NCBI RefSeq assembly: GCF_958450345.1 | Contig: NC_088781.1 | Span: forward strand, 74,999,140 to 75,063,139 | Length of the DNA: 64,000 bases | Origin: Calliphora vicina | Taxonomy: Eukaryota > Arthropoda > Insecta > Diptera > Calliphoridae | Reading direction: 5' to 3' | Shown: piece after piece, positions 54,561 to 64,000 of the stretch | Layout: each line of letters opens with the position of its first letter | How positions within the stretch are numbered: the stretch's first letter is position 1 | Program-made: the position numbers and the translations under genes | The notes under the pieces: generated by a model | Told to the model about the DNA's origin: nothing | Seen by the model: only the letters and a program-made list of their open reading frames with translations | Database searches by the model: none

Positions 54561-54936
54561 TTGTAACAATTTTTTAATTTAAAAAAGTCAAAAAAGTCAA
54601 AAAAGTTTTTGATTTCGGAAAAAAAATATTAAAAATTTTTTATTTTTTTTTTTAAATATTTTTTTTCGAAAGATCGAAGAAATAGCTATCTATACTATTT
54701 GGGACACATTTTGCTAAGAACAATAGGTAATAAGTTACATGGATAAGAAAAAACCCCTGTTTGACCAAATTGTCAAAATTTTACCCCCTATAACTCAGAG
54801 AGTTCTCGACCGATGTTGTTGAAAAATTGTGTCTGAGTTACTATCCAATAGAGCTAACCTTGGTGCAAATTTCATCCCGATCGGAAGACATCGATTTCAA
54901 AAGTTGGTTCACTTGACATGAAATGCCCCATATATA
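53563..54936. mobile_element. Fold-back element D2: inverted arms around the 180-bp repeats
   Basis: Left arm 53563-53908 (TATATGGGGCATTTCATG ... AACTTTTTTGAC) is mirrored by right arm 54578-54936 (GTCAAAAAAGTT ... CATGAAATGCCCCATATA). About 345 bp match with few differences. The loop holds the 180-bp repeats. A second left arm (52232-52577) exists because of the tandem duplication, so the right arm can pair with either. No coding content. Confidence 0.85.
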
Positions 54937-55395
54937 AAAGAGTAACGTTACTGGCTGAATGACTGACTGATTCATCATCGCACAGCCCAAACGACTGAAG
55001 CTAGAATCATAAAATTTTAACTGTGGGTTCTTTCATCCCCAAAATAATCCACTAAGAAGAGATTTTTGGAAATTCGAACGTTTTTGGTACTTTTTATACT
55101 TTCACCCTATGTATCTTTTAAACCAATAAACATAGAAAGAAAATTTAAATCGTAGCTTTACTTATCAAAAAATAAAAAATATAAGTTTGGTACTTTTTGG
55201 AAATTCGAACCCTTAGGGATACAAATTGTGTTTATTTGTGGTACTTTTTCATAAAATAAGTTTTTCTATAATTTGACATAGACATACGAATATTTTATTA
55301 TGACCTCCGACCACGATACAGAAATTTATTTTTATAAAATAAAAAAAATACCAAAAAGGGGATAAAAGCGGGAAAATAAATTATTTTTTTTTTAT
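54937..55395 (-). repeat. Dispersed 'AAAAGAGTAACG' repeat, copy 4
   Basis: TATAAAAGAGTAACGTTACTGG..., CATCATCGCACAGCCCAAACG and 'tttggtactttttggaaattcgaac' blocks match copies at 7340 and, inverted, 42300-42671. It abuts the fold-back right arm. Confidence 0.6.
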
Positions 55396-55696
55396 TTCAT
55401 ATTTTATTTATTTCATGTTATTTTCTTTCTTAAGAGACAGACGTGTTTTTAGCTCGCTCCGTACTTTTATTGAAGTTAAAAGTGTTAAAGTTTTTTTAAA
55501 TTAAAAATATATACAATATTTGGCGATTTGGACGCTTAAAGAAAAATAATAAAAAAAACCAATTGTGCACCTAAAACAGTGTAAAAAAAAAACAAACAAA
55601 TAGTGCCAAAAAAATTGTTAAATTATCAAAAATAGATTTAAATTAATAAGAAAGTGTGTTTGTGTTCCTTTTCTTTTGATTTGAGTGAAAGAGCAT

Positions 55697-57663
55697 ATGA
55701 GTTCTCATGATGAGACTGCTAGGCTCAGCTTAAACGGCAGAAATGCATACATATTTCTCAGTGGGGAGAGTGATCAAAAAAATATAACTGATCGCACAAG
55801 GCGAATTTATACAAGGTGGAGTCAGTCAATCAGCTGATTACTCTTTTTTCTCTTGTTTGGTTCTAACAACTGTCAAAGCTTGTTTTTATACTTCAATATC
55901 TACATATTCTAAGCTAATTAACAAAATATTTATATTTTGCATAAATAAGTAAAGCCCTCACTATTCAATTATCTACACTATATTTAGTTTTAATACATAT
56001 TTGTTTAATTTTTAATTTCTGTTTTTTGACATTTGTTAAGACCATTTGTTGTTTTTGTAGAACTACCACCACCTTGTATAAATTCGCCTTGTGATCGCAA
56101 TTACAACAAACATTATTTAACCGCCAAAGCTATTGAGAGAGCTCGCTCTTGTTCCCCCGCTCTTCAATTATATGATGCAAATAATATGCAATCAATATCA
56201 CCGAAAAGTGATTGTATAGAATATATCACAAAAGAGAATACAAAAAATTCAAATATAAAGAACAATACGCCTGTGTTAAACACAACAACAACATTAGAGT
56301 TAAACATGTATACACAAACTTTAAATAAACCACAGAAAACAAATTCTAGTGAGAGCGCAAGTGTAATTAACACTAATAAAACCGTAAGTAGTAACAATGG
56401 TGCATCGAAGGGTGCCATTCCAAAGGATGTAAGAAATATAAATATATGTATCTAAGCATTACCAGGTATGCTTAGATACATAAGTATTAATAAAAGAATT
56501 TTAAGTCCACAAAAAAAAGGGACACCTTTTAAAAAGCAGAAACTAACTACAAGTCCCTTGAATAATAATCGTTTCGCGCTTTTGAGTGAAGATGACAATA
56601 TTAAGTCTGTTAAAAATGGTAATTCTAATCATAAACCATTAAAGCCACCACCAATCTTCCTTCGGGAACCTAGTTCTAATAATTTGGTAAAAATATTAAT
56701 TGATCTTGTTGGAAAAAATAATTTCCACATCGTCCCAATAAGAAAAGGTGGTGTGCATGAAACGAAAATAGTCATATACACTGAGGAGGATTATAGAAAA
56801 ATCTCTCAATACTTAAACGACGGCAAGAAGAATTTCTACACATATCAGCTGAAAAGTAGTAAGGGCCTTATAGTGGTCATAAAGGGTATAGAGTCCAGTG
56901 TAGAACCTAACGAAATCAAGGAGGCCCTGGAAGAATTGGGCTATAAAACGAAAGTAGTAATAAATATATTTAACAGAGACAAAACTCCTCAACCAATGTT
57001 TAGAGTAGAGTTAGATCCAGATGATAAAAAACTAAAAGGGAATGAAACTCACCCAATATACTCTCTTCGTTATTTACTGAATCGTAGAATAACTATTGAG
57101 GAACCACTCAAGCGAAATCGACCCGTCCAGTGTGGTAACTGTCAAGAGTTTGAACATACGAGAAATTATTGTACTCTACGCACTGTATGTGTTGCATGCG
57201 GAGACTTGCATTCTTCATCACAATGTGATATTATCCAAAAGGGTCTCAAAAAGAAATGTGGAAACTGTGGTGGCGACCATACGGCGAATTATCGGGGATG
57301 CCCAGTTTACAAAGAATTATAAAAAAGATTGAGAGAGAGACGTCAACCAAAGAGAGATGACTGTTTTGTTCCATCTGCGGTTAACATAGATTTTCCTACA
57401 CCAGTAAATTCAGTAGCCCGTAATAATGAAAATAAAAACTCTATGATAATGAATGCAAATTTCCCACAATTAAACACGGCTAAATCTGGAATCAGCTCTT
57501 ACGGTGGTGTTTTGAAGTCAGAAAATAAGCAGCCTAATATACCCCAAAAATATTACCTCTCTTAATCAAAACATGACTAACATAATGTCAACCATGCAAA
57601 ACACAATACAAGAGCTTTTGAGAGCGCAGAACCAAATGCTTCAAATCCTCCTATCAAAAAAAT
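55697..57663 (+). pseudogene. Jockey-clade LINE copy 2, ORF1, disrupted
   Basis: The ORF starts at ATG 55697 (MSSHDETARLS). It is split at codon 33 by the 295-bp MITE, and resumes in frame after the TSD (DRNYNKHYLTAK). Further lesions are an in-frame TAA at 56453 and another TAA at 57320, just after the third knuckle (GCPVYKEL). A frameshift near 57545 follows, after which the normal tail (MTNIMSTMQNTIQELL) is in another frame. Intact parts are KPPPIFLREPSSNNLVK, the jockey pre-knuckle domain (FYTYQLKSSKGLIVVIKG) and three CCHC knuckles (CGNCQEFEHTRNYC first). The terminal ATGA overlap with ORF2 is at 57662. It is closest to copy 3. Confidence 0.88.
55797..56091. mobile_element. hAT MITE (copy 2) with CAAGGCGAAT ends, TSD TGATCGCA
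   Basis: CAAGGCGAATTTATACAAGG at the left, CCTTGTATAAATTCGCCTTG at the right, TSD TGATCGCA at 55789-55796 and 56092-56099. Removing it with one TSD copy restores the LINE ORF1 frame, so the insertion is younger than the LINE. Opposite orientation to the copy at 49828. Confidence 0.94.
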
Positions 57664-60121
57664 GAGTTTCTTGAAAGTTTGTTTTTGGAATGCAAACGGT
57701 TTGAACCAACATAAATCTGACGTTTATAATTTTATGATAAATAAAGACGTCGATGTGATGTTAATTTCTGAGACACACCTTACAAATAGATACAACTTTA
57801 ATATTCCAGGATTTTCATTCCATAACACAAATCATCCCGACGGAAAAGATCATGGTGGTACTGGTATCTTGATTAAAAGCCGTTTAAAACATTATGCCCT
57901 AGATGAATTTTCAAAAGAATATATGCAAGCAACTTCCATACGACTGGAATGTTCATTTGGAAATCTTATAGTGAGTTCCATATATTTCCCCCCACGATTT
58001 TAGATGACTAAGGACAAATTTGAAGAATTCTTTGAAACTCTAGGAAATCGTTTCCTGGCATGTGGTGATTACAATGCGAAACACACATACTGGGGTTCAC
58101 GGCTAATTAACCCTAGAGGAAGACAGCTCTACAAAGCCCTAGTTGACAGTAAGAATTGCCTGGATGTCATATCCCCTGGCCAACCAACATACTGGCCTAC
58201 TGATCCTAGGAAAATTCCTGACCTTATAGACTTTGCCATATCCAGAAATTTAGATCGAAACTCAATATCTACGGAAATATCTTTTGATTTATCTTCCGAC
58301 CATTCACCCGTAATAGTCACCTATTATGGGAAAAATATACCAAAATCTCCTGAAAATATTCCGTTTTAAAAAAAACAAATTGGCTTAAATACAAAAAGTT
58401 TATCAGTAGCCATATCCACACAAATACAAATATACAGTGTGAGAGAAAGATAAACGAATGCGTCAATGACTTCACGTCATTAATTATTTCGGCTCTGGAT
58501 CATTCAAGGATCGAGATCTCTAGAAAGCCAAAAATGCATATTTCTAATTCAGATATTGAACGATTGCTTCTCGAAAAGAGAAAGCTTAGAAGAGAATGGC
58601 AACAAAATAGATCACCTGCTGCAAAGCAGAGGCTGTCCATCGCTACTAGAAGACTGAAGAGAGCCCTTTGTTTAGAAGAGGGTCGCAGAAACGAAAGACA
58701 CATTGAGAGTTTGACGAATACTAAACATACGAACTTTTCTCTTTGGAAAGCCACACGTAACATCAAACCACCGGTAGAGGGAAAAACTCCGTTGAGAAAA
58801 TCTGACGGTAATTGGGCAAGAAATGATATGGACAAAGCATTAATTCTTGCCGAGCATCTACGTAATGTATTTAAACCCAACAATGATTTTGTACTGGAAA
58901 ATCCTCCTGTTCACGAGACAGCGGATGATCATATCAGAGTAAGTCCCGAGGACGTTCGAAAAGTTATCAAAAATAATACAAATACAAAAAAATCTCCAGG
59001 ATATGACAAAATTACGCCATCCATGATTAAAAACCTACCGAATATAGCTATAATCGTGCTATCTGTATTGTTTTCTGCGATCATTAGACTAGGCGTTTTC
59101 CCAACTAATTGGAAAATTGCTCAGATCATAATGATACCTAAACCAGGAAAAGATTTAATAATGCCGTCTTCATACAGACCTATAAGTCTACTGCCATGCA
59201 TATCAAAGTTCATCAATTTGGTTTTCGTGAACAACATGGAACCATTGAACAAGTTAATCGATTGACTGGAGAGATCAGAAAATCTTTTGAAAATAAAAAA
59301 TACTGCTGTGCTATCTTTTTGGACATCGCCCAGGCCTTCGACAAGGTGTGGCATAAGGGGTTAATTCACAAAATTAAGTGTCTACTGCCACCAAGTACGC
59401 ATCGATTGCTGGAGTCATACATATCAGACCGAGTTTTTAGAGTGAAATATTGCGATTATGTAACAGGAAATTATGAAATTAAAGCTGGTGTTCCACAGGG
59501 AAGTGTTCTCGGACTAACACTCTATTTGATATATACTTCTGACTTGCCTGTGTGTGATAGACTTACCATATCAACATTCGCTGATGATACGGCAATACTT
59601 AGCTCACATGCAGATCCGCAGGTAGCTTCTACGAAATTGGCCAATTATCTGAGACTCGTGGAGATATGGTTGAATAACTGGAGAATACGAGTAAATGAAC
59701 TCAAAAGTAAATACATCACATTTACTCTCAGAAGGGGTGATTGTCCACCTATCACACTAAATAACATAAACATTCCACAGACAGATACTGTTACATACCT
59801 TGGTATTCACTTGGATAGACGACTTACTTGGTGTCGTCATATAGAAGCCAAGAGACTTCACATGAAGTTAAAAGCCTCTAGCGTTCACTGGTTACTCAAT
59901 CACCAATCAAAATTAAGCCTTGACTATAAAGTCATCATGTATAAATGTGTTTTAAAACCAATCTGGACATATGGAATCCAATTGTGGGGAACGGCCAGTA
60001 ATTCCAGTATTGAACTTATACAGAGGGCCCAATCGAGAATTCTTGGGATAATGACAGGTGCACATTGGTACATAAGAAATGAGAACATTCATAGAGACCT
60101 ACAAGTACCGTTAGTTAAAGA
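57662..60121 (+). pseudogene. Jockey-clade LINE copy 2, ORF2, disrupted and cut off
   Basis: Endonuclease: FWNANGLNQHK, SETHLTNRY, GDYNAKHTYWGSR and SSDHSPVIV, with an in-frame TAG at 58001-58003 and a frameshift near 58365 (GTTTTAAAAAAAAC). Reverse transcriptase: MIPKPGKDL, SYRPISLLPC, then a deletion of about 70 bp and frame change at 59205 that removes the LFEK...-type segment, followed by HQFGFREQHGTIEQ, AQAFDKVWHKG, GVPQGSVLGL and FADDTAIL. The frame ends at 60121, where copy 3 is inserted in antisense; the missing C-terminus should lie beyond the right edge of the window. Confidence 0.88.
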
Positions 60122-60136
60122 TTTTTTTTTTTTTTT
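60122..60136 (-). other. Poly(A) tail of LINE copy 3 at its insertion point
   Basis: Fifteen T on the plus strand immediately after TTAGTTAAAGA of copy 2. On the minus strand this is the poly(A) end after AATAAATAAATAAAAAG, marking target-primed insertion. Confidence 0.85.
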
Positions 60137-60262
60137 AACTTTTTATTTATTTATTGAATCTGCCTATATCATTAGGCCTAACAATAAGTGATTAAATCTT
60201 ATAACTAAAATTAAAACTAATTGCTCTCTAAAGAGAGCATTGTTTGATGGATGGACCACATC

Positions 60263-62881
60263 TTAGCGGGGTGGTAGATCTCCTCTACAAAGCCTTGATC
60301 TGGTTTGGCTCTGTGCGAGAAGCCGAGCAAGCGGATTTGGGTGTGATTGCAGTTTCAGTATATATTTATCGCGGACTTTCTTAAACTCATCCTTCACTAG
60401 TGGCACTTCCAAGTCCCTGTGGATGTTTTCATTTCTTATGTACCATGGTGCACCCGTCATGGTCCTAAGAATTTTCGACTGGGCCCTCTGTATAAGCTCA
60501 ATACTGGAATTACTGGCCGTTCCCCACAATTGGATTCCATATGTCCAAATTGGTTTTAAAATGATTTTATACATGGTGACTTTATAGTCCAGGCTTAACT
60601 TTGATTGGTCACTTATTAACCAGTGAAGGCTAGATGCTTTTAACTTCATGTGAAGTCTCTTGGTTTCTATATGACGGCGCCATGTAAGTCTTCTAAGTGA
60701 ATACCAAGGTATGTAACATAATCGGACTGAGGTATATTAACATTGTTAAGTGTGACAGATGTTTGCTTTTTAACTCATTTACACGTATTCTCCATTTGTT
60801 TAACCATGTTTCAACACATCTTAAGTAGCCATCTAGTACACTAGATGCTATATATGGGTTTTCATGCGAGCTAATAATTGCGGTGTCATCAGCAAATGTA
60901 GAAATAGTCAATTCATCGCTCGTAGGCAAATCAGAGGTGTAAATCAAATAGAGGGTAGGTCCAAGAACACTTCCTTGTGGTACTCCTGCTCCAATCCTAT
61001 ATTCTCTTGTCACGTAATCATTGTACTTAACTGTAAATATACGGTCCGATAGATAAGATTCCAATAGTTTATGAGTAGATGGTGGCAGCAAACATTTTAT
61101 TTTATATACCAGTCCTTTGTGCCATACTTTGTCGAAGGCTTGAGCGACATCCAAAAATATAGCTGAACAATATTTCTTTAATTCAAATGATTTTCTTATC
61201 TCTCCGGTTATACGATTAACTTGTTCTATTGTTCCGTGGCGTTCCCGGAAACCAAATTGATGAACTGGGATTATATTTTTCTCATGTAATAATGGTATGA
61301 TTTTCTTTTGGAACACTTTTTCGAACAGTTTCGATACGCAAGGAAGCAAGCTTATTGGTCTATAGGAGGATGGTACGGTCAAGTCCTTACCTGGCTTTGG
61401 TATCATTATTATCTGAGAAGTTTTCCAATTTGTCGGAAAAACTCCATGTTTAAAGATCGCATTAAATATTGTAGACAGCACAATTATTGCCACACTCGGT
61501 AGGTTTTTAATCATAGTAGGTGTAACAGAATCATTTCCAGGTGATTTTTTTAATATTATATTATCCTTGATTACTTCATTAATGTCTTCTGGGCTTATAT
61601 CTAATATGTCATCATTAGATAATGTTGACACAGGTGGCTCTACAAGTTCAAAAACAGTAGTTGGCGAGTTTGGTTGAAAGACTGTACTTAAGTGATCGGC
61701 AAATATTTTAGCCTTTTCCTCCGTGCTGCGAGCCCAGGTGCCGTCAGCTTTCCTTAAAGGGCTTTGCCCCTCTACCGGTGGCTTGATATTTTTCGTTGCC
61801 TTCCAAAGGGAAAAATTTGTGTGTTTGGTATTTGTTAAACTTTGAATGTAATTTCTATTTCTGCGATCCTCCTCTAATTGAAGGGCTTTTTTCAGATTTT
61901 TACTAGCAGCAGACAGCCTCTGCTTTGCAGCAGGTGATCTACTTTGTTGCCATTCTCTTCTGAGTTTTCTCTTTTCTAAAAGAAGTCGTTCAATATCTGA
62001 GTTGGAAATGTGCATATCAGTTTTAGGAAATATTTGACTCTTTGAATGATTTAGAGCCGATACAATTAATGACGTAAAGTCATTGACACTTTTATCTACA
62101 TCTTCCTCACACTGAATACAAAGATCTGTGTGGATATGACTGCTTATATATTTCTTATATTTAAGCCAATTTGTTTTAAAGTAATATGTTTCAGTATGAA
62201 ATTTTGAAATGTTAGTCCTCCCGTAATAAGAAACTATAATTGGGGAATGATCAGAAGATAAATCATATGACATTTCTGTAGATATTGAATTTCGATTAAT
62301 ATTTTTTGTTATGGCAAAGTCTATGAGATCAGGAATTTTTTTAGGATCAGCAGGCCAGTATGTTGGTTGTCCAGGGGACACAATATCCAGGCCATTGTTG
62401 CGATCAACTAATGCTTTATAAAGCTGTCTACCTCTGGGATTCATTAGTCGAGAGCCCCAGTAAGTGTGTTTGCCATTATAGTCGCCACATGCCAGAAAGC
62501 GACCTCCTAGCGTGCTAAAGAATTCTTCAAACTTCTCCTTGGTCATTGAAAAGCGTGGTGGGCAATAGATCGCGCTTATATTTAAATCTCCAGTAAAGCT
62601 TGAATGGATGTTGCCTGCATATAGTCTTTTGAGAATTCATCTAGGGGATAATGTTTTAAACGATTTCTAATTAAAATACCAGTGCCGCCATGTGCCTTAC
62701 CATCAGGATGATTTGTACAGTAGAATGTATAACCCGAAATATAAAAGTTATACCTATTGGTAAGATGAGTTTCCGAAACCAATAGCACGTCGATGTTTTT
62801 ATTCTGCATGAAGTGGGATATCTCTGATTTGTGTTGGTTTAAACCGTTTGCATTCCAGAAACATAGTCTCAAATAACTCAT
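60263..62881 (-). pseudogene. Jockey-clade LINE copy 3, ORF2, frameshifted
   Basis: Starts at ATG 62881 (MSYLRLCFWNANGL) with SETHLTNRY. A single-base frameshift near 62606 ends the first part; 62546-60693 is then open for 617 codons with GDYNGKHTYWGSR, SSDHSPIIV, MIPKPGKDL, LFEKVFQ, HQFGFRERHGTIEQ, AQAFDKVWHKG, GVPQGSVLGP and FADDTAII. Near 60755 a deletion of about 37 bp, relative to copy 2, changes frame, and a further small deletion lies near 60690. The last open part, 60649-60263, has YGIQLWGTAS and SHPNPLARLL and ends at a natural stop. Fewer lesions than copy 2, but not functional as read. Confidence 0.88.
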
Positions 62882-64000
62882 TTTTTTGTTAAGAGGATTT
62901 GTATCATTTGGTTCTGCGCTCTTAAAAGCTCTTGTATTGTGTTTTGCATGGATGACATAAAATTTGTCATATTTTGATTAAGAGAGGTAATATTCTGGGT
63001 AAGCGCTTGCATAAGTGCTTCCAACCCTCCCGTATTTTGGGGAACACCAGGCTGCTGATAACCCGTTCTCAAAACATTGGCATAAGAACCTGCTACATTC
63101 TTAGGCTGATCAATTTGAATGGATTGTGAATTTAATTTTATTGAGGCTGCTTGCTTGTTCAATAGCGGAACCTCAGAATTGACTGGTGGATAGGTGTTTT
63201 CAAATTTGTAGGCTGGTACTTCAGATGTTTTCCCTCTTATTAGCTTTTGCCTCTCTCTCAATCTGTTCAATAACTCCTTATAAACTGGGCACCCGCGGTA
63301 GTTGGCTGAATGATCGCCACCACAGTTACCACATTTTCTTCTGAGACCATTCTTTAGGATATCACATTGTGATGAAGAATGAAGGTCTCCGCATGCCACA
63401 CACACTGTTCGCAAGGTACAATAATTTTTAGTATGTCCAAACTCTTGACAATTGCCACATTGGACAGGACGATTTCTTTTAAGAGGCTCCTCAATGGTTA
63501 TTCTACGATTTAACAGATATCGTGTTGAGTAAATTGGGTGAGTTTCATTTCCCCTCAATTTATTTTTTTCTGGCTCCAACTCGACTCTAAACATTGGCTG
63601 AGGAATTTTATCTTTGTTAAATATATTAACTACAGCTCTTACTTCGTAGCCCAATTCTTGCAGGGCCTCCTTGATATCATTAGTCTCAACACTGGACTCT
63701 ATGCCCTTAATGACAACTGTCAACCCTTTACTACTTTTCAGTTGATAGGTATAAAAATTCCTTTTATTATCATTCAAGTATTGAGAGATTTTTCTATAAA
63801 AATCCTCAGTGTATACGACTATTTTCGTCTCTTGCACACCGCCTTTTCTTATTGGAACAATATGGAAATTATTTTTTCCAATGAGTTCAACAAATGTTTT
63901 GACCAAATTATTCGAGCTGGACTCACGCAGATATATTGGTGGTGGCTTTAATGATTTCTTTTCGTAAGCACCATCTTTTATACTCTTATTATTATCCTCG
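62878..64000 (-). CDS. Jockey-clade LINE copy 3, ORF1, partial (5' end beyond window)
   Basis: Open without interruption from the window edge to the stop at 62878, which overlaps the ORF2 start (ATGA). From the edge: KPPPIYLRESSSNNLVK, FHIVPIRKGGVQETKI, the pre-knuckle domain FYTYQLKSSKGLTVVIKG, HPIYSTRYLLNRRI, three CCHC knuckles (CGNCQEFGHTKNYC, CVACGDLHSSSQC, CGNCGGDHSANYRGC), a Gln/Asn-rich region and a MQNTIQELLRAQ tail. The TTG at 63906 is not the start. It packages element RNA. The state of the N-terminus is unknown. Confidence 0.88.
   Translation of the reverse strand, partial: EDNNKSIKDGAYEKKSLKPPPIYLRESSSNNLVKTFVELIGKNNFHIVPIRKGGVQETKIVVYTEDFYRKISQYLNDNKRNFYTYQLKSSKGLTVVIKGIESSVETNDIKEALQELGYEVRAVVNIFNKDKIPQPMFRVELEPEKNKLRGNETHPIYSTRYLLNRRITIEEPLKRNRPVQCGNCQEFGHTKNYCTLRTVCVACGDLHSSSQCDILKNGLRRKCGNCGGDHSANYRGCPVYKELLNRLRERQKLIRGKTSEVPAYKFENTYPPVNSEVPLLNKQAASIKLNSQSIQIDQPKNVAGSYANVLRTGYQQPGVPQNTGGLEALMQALTQNITSLNQNMTNFMSSMQNTIQELLRAQNQMIQILLTKK

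Overview
The window looks like repeat-rich, AT-rich nuclear DNA from a higher fly (Brachycera, probably a calyptrate). The main evidence is a DINE-1/INE-1-type Helentron derivative at 8112-9028, several jockey-clade LINEs with the three-CCHC ORF1 and EN-RT ORF2 layout, a Tc1-family DD34E element, and many hAT and Tc1/mariner derivatives with clear target-site duplications (TSDs). I found no convincing host gene. One possible host exon (6317-6469, minus) is listed at low confidence. There is no functional tRNA, rRNA or CRISPR array, and nothing bacterial.

Layout. 1-3600: 5'-truncated jockey LINE on the minus strand with two homopolymer frameshifts. 3640-4562: hAT remnant. 4571-6075: non-autonomous hAT with TSD. 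6317-6469: possible exon. 6845-8107: dispersed repeat. 8112-9028: DINE-1-like element with a minisatellite. 9037-9112: tRNA-like. 10679-14631: decayed element of unknown class carrying an intact Tc1 transposon (12010-13672). 15026-15757: TIR element. 16094-22059: hAT element filled with a dispersed repeat, two long palindromic elements and a pogo-like element. 22787-25562: three TIR elements, the last a hAT with transposase remnants. 26590-28105: jockey ORF1 fragment with a hAT in its upstream region. 28752-30855: decayed LINE split by a 3-bp-TSD element that contains a tRNA-like sequence. 32470-33031: solo LTR. 34391-38781: LINE with both ORFs intact. 39781-40273: hAT remnant. 40538-42671: MITE and 117-bp tandem repeats. 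42672-46285: internally deleted LTR retrotransposon. 46304-48190: 1.9-kb palindromic element. 49035-50121: two MITEs. 50650-54936: truncated hAT, 1.33-kb tandem duplication and fold-back. 55430-60121: degenerate LINE (copy 2). 60122-64000: related LINE (copy 3) inserted into copy 2 in antisense.

How it works together. This is a nested transposon assemblage, and relative ages can be read from the nesting. Functional potential remains in the 34391-38781 LINE and the 12402-13421 Tc1 transposase. The least explained material is a family of noncoding elements, 1.07, 1.89 and 2.10 kb long, with CATTAGRGTG ends at TA sites. Two of them are near-perfect palindromes and would give long hairpin RNAs if transcribed. 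Element classes rest on visible TIRs, TSDs and protein motifs. No database search was possible.
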